A DNA stretch of 64,000 nt from Paenibacillus sp. H1-7. Its GTDB lineage: Bacteria; Bacillota; Bacilli; Paenibacillales; NBRC-103111. Shown here in pieces: positions 61,501 to 64,000 of the stretch. A program made the position numbers and the translations under genes. The notes beneath the pieces are model-generated. The model saw only the letters and a program-made list of their open reading frames with translations, made no database searches and was not told where the DNA came from. Position 1 is the stretch's first letter; each line of letters starts with the position of its first letter. The stretch is from the NCBI RefSeq assembly GCF_022354825.1, contig NZ_CP031168.1, positions 6,201,501 through 6,265,500 on the forward strand. Reading direction: 5' to 3'.

Positions 61501-61905
61501 ATACATCCATGTGTACTTGTTTGGGTCACGAAACCATTCGAAATAACCGCTATATGGAGTCGCTTCTCTATTTATTGGCTTGCTAATGCCATTAATTGTA
61601 TCAATTTTCCATTGATCGCCACCTATATTTTTTAGTTTTCCGTATTCGGAACCATCTTTCCTAACCATTATTACACTTTTAATTATGTTCCCAGGTGTTT
61701 TCGGCGTTACAGTAATTGGTGAAAAATTATAGGTGGAATTAGTAGTTAAATATCCTGCCACTTTTGATATCTTATCCTCATAAGATGTGATAATACTCGA
61801 ACTTGGATAGTCCAAGTCACCTACAGGAAAAGCTTCCGCTTTCATACAATAGATGAAGGTGAACATCATCACCAATAAAAATGTTCGTAACAATACTGTT
61901 TTCAT
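55513..61905 (-). CDS. Giant secreted multidomain surface protein
   Basis: 2130 residues, one frame. It has a signal peptide (MKTVLLRTFLLVMMFTFIYC, cleavage near AEA), a CARDB-type domain (about 312-415), several PKD/Ig-like beta domains, a beta-propeller-like stretch (about 930-1200), a LamG-like domain (about 1345-1455), two modules near 1690 and 1800 that each open with NxPPxxxxxxP, and a final PKD domain (NRPPVADFDWTPKPAFEG to about 2005). No LPXTG motif, SLH domain or membrane anchor. It starts 7 bp after an SLH-protein gene, so the two probably work together. DNA is AT-richer than its neighbours. Confidence 0.88.
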   Translation of the reverse strand: MKTVLLRTFLLVMMFTFIYCMKAEAFPVGDLDYPSSSIITSYEDKISKVAGYLTTNSTYNFSPITVTPKTPGNIIKSVIMVRKDGSEYGKLKNIGGDQWKIDTINGISKPINREATPYSGYFEWFRDPNKYTWMYDIPGQERVHYRSSKLTDIPISGMMRVHDPFATSGPLDSESHIAEIHHETSLGVTSLVLNENTSVSIPIEKASNVHVNDNEIVYSVEHIKDSDILEHTIHEDDKVDVVADYVDVANDIFKFHIRAKFDNSRYEVISDTPTGGRVIRWYDGWKFTFRGEVYFVPELYIEAEEGPPPDQPDLSVESIVMNGCPEVGTEAMFTYTIWNKDAATTKDFKVQIRVDGTEIATHTFTGGLGANTKKTGTVRYTFPSAGEKTFSVFVDSNNDVLESNEANSSNVLLQTFKACDPDEPPPRPPDLKIKGDFRIAKSTIYFTESNTMVPEGIDVTGGNGCTYVSHSFSFAQGSNRFYPNDTLSPADKVYFLDYDSGFKTYGGGIGKGTVSVKMKINTSCGVSEEVGPKTFQIIDDPNNKPPYLEIAWYYNGIETDTVTEGAVVELRVKKEEDPDNERVTRLWYFDQSTDWVRNLPSAYGFKAPYDKKSYSNITANIQGTHKVCAIAQDEKGSVSNKACAFLDVIGPNPIPVISGATSVKVNRPLNPTLDALKSFSPVPGRTIDHVRDEWSSTALWSDGTTSSWGGFSNSFPKDGQVTVSLHVFDNTGLKSVAPDTHVITVIPDEPPVIEFEYLSVMTRSAQTFRNASYSPDGDGIEMYRATVGYEWSNNGVFNIYESEVSTSNNGFIFNPTRVGKYHFRVYAKEPQVYGKDAYKDYTVEVINDSPEVTFTVTGEASEPSPVNVAGFNPSDLANGWTNTSLDKSWMFNSWSVGPNNTLVSSKRAPVKNFPGSALPNFYSVPLGDANMKLQGKKMLWLPRGPFGYITPQDGVDGQFIASLGNEIFIVADVGDTLYLASPSFAPKLITTNNGSVYINKATQELMVVKRSNSYSDRYSEIWEKYDLAKLKEAVVVKTGSGTRSVEYRAGGKYYVASGTRGAWSDGTLPGGFSRIPFRDDFKEINFTTRTIKSYTEADKINPYSVISYDTIPALPQQNRERSNVYNLEWYPELVSDVLFAPTDDGDTYPSYNNNYSMDAKGNYYFYTRLNGNPTLLKLDSFTGIPTFAGTLNSRVTYAKFVSISEDGHIAGFDLGSETIYIDLRTGNETGAGSKHLVGYDSDSYQNGYGYKMVSEPTTYYDEDCGCTLPTTQNVMRLHELSYNNRVWDSSFDRNKSNVTVVSENQYFDGEYLYRYNPSEDQPAASNEPFTFGQLINTSSQQITNGTILWSMKTRLDQVNMTAGMAFRIQNYQNMYRLESNKRKLNLVKIVNGRKTILSTVNRSAAVDTWVSYRIKITGSNMKVYENNSLIMDEWDDTFSWGTMGPFSTADSSQFKGMSFQWSNADNSYATPGTAIVDTSVKYDPTYNDQPENDPRLDIRTQWSYQHVDTTKFLDYGDGKSGLSSLHGRIITSPALTFDKVGVYKIDYRVPDDPHQDHRIANGDLMFEGYSKYSDWYSQYLIVHRRPISLFNIWQDGSRMVLWSDSSYDPDRCYNSGNCQNQSDYPTSHGIYKKKFYYITPSGSRVDGKLIRPTESGTYVVAMAVADEYNAWSDWYEQTIDICNGCQAAPNNPPGVWLTFPGGDYNNPSPVSLQPTIYWNQWDPDPGTVYETFDLNIKEEWGACVECVTNNFMGTTAGSWAWTMDVQLTEGRKYSAQVRINDGEAWSGWSNIGWMMTNSPPVAYMSYPWGTQDNPTIVNTRQPTLTWTQSDPDAGGWLDYFQILIINEANNNTIYDSGKVWQHTQSTNGSITVPWDLPTGQKMRVRVKVWDQYGAESSWSPDAWMMINRPPVADFDWTPKPAFEGDTVYLLNQSTDPDGDPLTYEWQIKGPAYDVVQHTWDTSIPSTVTDNHPGDYIVSLKVTDIHGATSQVEKIVRVGDLQLRGFVKHTGQWDDNRKSYNMRKSGDPERPRPYDMFWSGEAFVLEALTNEPAAAVQVHMSYTELDQELTSNTTHTIWSGQMHRDDFETLPDQSYSFRFHATWPNGHIESVIPVITVRDPWTDFATSVRKE

Positions 61906-61912
61906 GGTTCAC

Positions 61913-63130
61913 CTAATCTTTGAATTCTTTGTTAATGATACCATCGTAAACAACTTTAGGGCTGAACGCATCGACTCCATAAAAACCAATTCTGAAGATA
62001 TCCGGGGATGTGTTTTTTGATGTTAAAGGAGCTTTGGGCAATATCTCGTAAGAGTATGTTGTCTTTATTACTTCAGTCCCTTCTTCTCCCTTAATACGGT
62101 TTGAATATTTCTGTTCTTTAGTATTTTCTATATATGCACCTAGCGGAGCTGTTTGGTAAGCTTGACCCTCTGATTTAAGTTTTCCAGTATCATCGAACAA
62201 CATATCAATAATTGCAATATAGCATCCTGCAATTTTAGGGGTGTTTGCAGGAAAATATTTAATACGAGTCGTTTGTTTAGAAACTAGAACATAATTACTT
62301 CCGGAAATCTCACGAGTTCCAGTTTGTTCAAAAACTTTTAAATCACCCGGCACAAGCGAACGATTAGGATCGTTAGGATCGTCCATATCGACGACAACAT
62401 ACTGGTCCACTGAACAAGTAACATTCCCATCCCAGGCTGAGCTAGTTAGCATTTCATCCCGGAACCTTTCATCTTTCCTAACTTTAGTAAAATACCTCGG
62501 AAGCATAGTAAACACATTCGTCTTATGCCAATACACCTCCGCAGATGACACCGCATACTTATCCGTCGGCAAGCTCGCCCCTTCGCGAATTTTCATAATT
62601 CGCCGAATAACCGTAACCGCCTGCGCACGGGTTGTAGGCTGCTCCGGCCCTAACGTTCCGCTGGAGTCCATCCCCGTAATAATCCCTTTTGATGTGGCCA
62701 GGTACATCCATTTCTTAGCATCGTAATTGGCCTGCCCTGTAGCCCGTACGGCAATACGCGCCATCTCCTCGCGGGTCATCGGATCATTCAGTCTATCCGA
62801 AGGGAACTCGTCAGCGACATGCAAGCCGTTAGCCACAGCGGCATCCACATAAGGCTGGTACCACTCCACGGCTTGTCCATTCTTCGCAAACTTCAACGCA
62901 TCCACCACCAGCTTCAAGAATTCCGCCCGGCTCACCTGCTGGTCCGGACGGAACGTGCCGTCGGGATATCCGTCGACATACCCTTCCTTGACCGCAGCTT
63001 CAATCTGCGTTCTTCCCCAATGATCGGTTATATCCTGGAGCCCGGAGGCATTCGCATTGTGCTGATAAGCAATCGGCACCACTACAGCCGATACGATCAT
63101 ACTTAAAGCCAACTTCTTGATTCTGTTCAT
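61913..63130 (-). CDS. S-layer-homology domain protein
   Basis: 405 residues: signal peptide ending ANASG, then three SLH domains (about 33-75: DITDHWGRTQIEAAVKEGYV; about 95-140; about 142-185: GTLGPEQPTTRAQAVTVIRR), which bind pyruvylated cell-wall polymer, and a C-terminal half with no recognised fold. The ATG at 63128-63130 has GGGAGAG 8 nt upstream. It is the first gene of a bicistron with the giant protein and may anchor it to the wall. Confidence 0.9.
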   Translation of the reverse strand: MNRIKKLALSMIVSAVVVPIAYQHNANASGLQDITDHWGRTQIEAAVKEGYVDGYPDGTFRPDQQVSRAEFLKLVVDALKFAKNGQAVEWYQPYVDAAVANGLHVADEFPSDRLNDPMTREEMARIAVRATGQANYDAKKWMYLATSKGIITGMDSSGTLGPEQPTTRAQAVTVIRRIMKIREGASLPTDKYAVSSAEVYWHKTNVFTMLPRYFTKVRKDERFRDEMLTSSAWDGNVTCSVDQYVVVDMDDPNDPNRSLVPGDLKVFEQTGTREISGSNYVLVSKQTTRIKYFPANTPKIAGCYIAIIDMLFDDTGKLKSEGQAYQTAPLGAYIENTKEQKYSNRIKGEEGTEVIKTTYSYEILPKAPLTSKNTSPDIFRIGFYGVDAFSPKVVYDGIINKEFKD

Positions 63131-63204
63131 TCCATCCACTCTCCCGCGTTATTTCTATATACCGGCTGGCATGTCCGCCATACTGTACAGCTGGACATTT
63201 CCAG

Positions 63205-63253
63205 CAAAAAAGCACCCCAAACTCAGGGTTGTTCCCTCTGATTGGCGGTGCTT
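63205..63253 (-). terminator. Terminator after the helical hypothetical gene
   Basis: On the minus strand AAGCACC/GGTGCTT with inner CCAA/TTGG and AGGG/CCCT pairings, followed by six T. Confidence 0.88.
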
Positions 63254-63346
63254 CCGACCTATTTCCATATGAAATTATGTCACAATCATTCCAAAAGTTT
63301 CCTTTACAGTACGATTATACTAGATAAATTATATTTTTGGCAACCA

Positions 63347-63802
63347 CTATTGCATCATTAGCACTAATCCGGTCGAATGGTCCATGCTAACGGTCCATCC
63401 GTAGAAGAATAAATCCCGGACCCGCGGGCTCGGGGTCAGCAAATAAGTATCGCGGCAGTGCCGGGCGGCTTCGCGCTCCAGTTGAACGGCGCGCAGCAAG
63501 CCATCGGCATATGTGGGGGAATCGAACGATTCGGGCCTGGCTTGCGGCTCCACACCCTTCAACTCCATGTACATGGCACTCAATAACGAGAAGATCGCTT
63601 TCTCTTCAAGCATCATCCGGTCCAATTCTATAACGGCATCTTCATCGGGAGCCGATTTGATCAAAGCGGCATAAGCGCGTACTAAGGTGGCTGTATGGTC
63701 GACGCTCCACTGCAGCTGCTCCATAAATCGCCGCACATCCCGATATTGCAGCTTCACGGATAGATTGCAGCTTTCGTCGGCAGAGGGGGATTGGTTAATC
63801 AT
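63347..63802 (-). CDS. Helical hypothetical protein
   Basis: 151 residues beginning MINQSPSADESCNLSVKLQY. It reads as a bundle of four long helices (FMEQLQWSVDHTATLVRAYA, DEDAVIELDRMMLEEKAIF and two more), a ferritin-like or hemerythrin-like shape, but without a clear metal-ligand set. GGAGG is 7 nt before the ATG. It stands alone between a terminator and the next unit. Function unknown. Confidence 0.7.
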   Translation of the reverse strand: MINQSPSADESCNLSVKLQYRDVRRFMEQLQWSVDHTATLVRAYAALIKSAPDEDAVIELDRMMLEEKAIFSLLSAMYMELKGVEPQARPESFDSPTYADGLLRAVQLEREAARHCRDTYLLTPSPRVRDLFFYGWTVSMDHSTGLVLMMQ

Positions 63803-63826
63803 CCTGCATCCTCCATTCCAAAACAA

Positions 63827-63857
63827 GAATAGGCATTAGCCCTACTATAGCCTATTC
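63827..63857 (-). terminator. Terminator of the right-edge gene
   Basis: Perfect arms GAATAGGC (63827-63834) and GCCTATTC (63850-63857), followed on the minus strand by TTGTTTT. It lies directly after the stop of the partial ORF. Confidence 0.7.
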
Positions 63858-63858
63858 A

Positions 63859-64000
63859 TTACAGCTCGCCTACGTCACTACTTTTTAACAATGCTCCGGC
63901 CTCCCGACCCAGCCCTTTACCTCCACCCAATTCCGGATGAATTGCTACAGTACAAGCCTTTCCGCAAGAATACTGAGCAAAGCTCTGACCCGCTGATCGA
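63859..64000 (-). CDS. C-terminal end of an unidentified gene (cut by window edge)
   Basis: A frame open to the window edge reads GKACTVAIHPELGGGKGLGR and ends SSDVGEL with a TAA at 63859-63861. A terminator starts one base later, which supports this as a real 3' end. Too little remains to name the protein. Confidence 0.5.
   Translation of the reverse strand, partial: RSAGQSFAQYSCGKACTVAIHPELGGGKGLGREAGALLKSSDVGEL

Overview
The window looks like a chromosomal segment of an endospore-forming Firmicute, most like Paenibacillus or a close relative. The reasons are the order trigger factor then clpP, strong AGGAGG-type ribosome binding sites, many GTG and TTG starts, GerM, GerE, two complete GerA-type germinant receptor operons, a spore coat kinase-like (CotS) protein and an S-layer-homology protein. 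Most genes are on the minus strand. No rRNA, tRNA, CRISPR array, prophage, transposase or integrase was seen.

Region 1 (1-13.3 kb) is core housekeeping plus germination: clpP (cut by the left edge), tig, a YsoA-like TPR protein, a gerB-gerA-gerC receptor operon, a small coiled-coil protein, asparagine synthetase (the main plus-strand gene), then rdgB, rph and gerM, and a plus-strand YutG-type pgpA. The gerM-rph-rdgB and YsoA-tig-clp blocks match conserved Bacillus neighbourhoods. Region 2 (13.4-20.7 kb) is a second, longer receptor operon, gerA-gerB-gerC followed by a two-helix D-subunit-like protein and a divergent GerC-like lipoprotein. A metallo-beta-lactamase-fold hydrolase and a methyltransferase lie upstream. 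Region 3 (20.8-29.9 kb) holds a ROK regulator with a catalytically intact formylglycine-generating enzyme, a convergent pair of stand-alone DndB/DGQHR proteins, and a glycolate/lactate oxidase pair (glcD-glcF) divergent from a FadR-type regulator with a clear operator between them.

Region 4 (30-41 kb) is mixed metabolism and signalling: FMN reductase, SDR, a tiny sigma-region-2-like protein preceded by a coupled 30-residue ORF, a PAS-HD-GYP protein, an orphan sugar-binding lipoprotein, a YhfH-like zinc ribbon, a PhyH dioxygenase divergent from an AraC regulator, a CotS/APH-like kinase, a homolog of 2-isopropylmalate/Re-citrate synthase and an SRPBCC protein. Region 5 (41-44.4 kb) looks like an AT-richer accessory patch: acyltransferase 3, poorly conserved hypotheticals, a broken small gene, and a decayed second copy of gerE lying next to the intact gerE.

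Region 6 (44.4-53.8 kb) has a GNAT enzyme, an alginate-lyase/zinc-dehydrogenase/AraC sugar-acid cluster, a cell-surface sugar transfer set (PIG-V-like, GtrB-like, GtrA), MscL with an added zinc ribbon, a CAP-domain secreted protein and a YcnI protein next to a NarL-type two-component system. Region 7 (55.5-63.1 kb) is an operon of an SLH protein and a 2130-residue secreted multidomain protein. It is followed by a helical hypothetical and the end of an unidentified gene at the right edge.

The strongest non-genic signal is a structured intergenic repeat of about 124 bp, present twice (9652-9774 and 18836-18959) at about 90% identity and each time abutting a rho-independent terminator.
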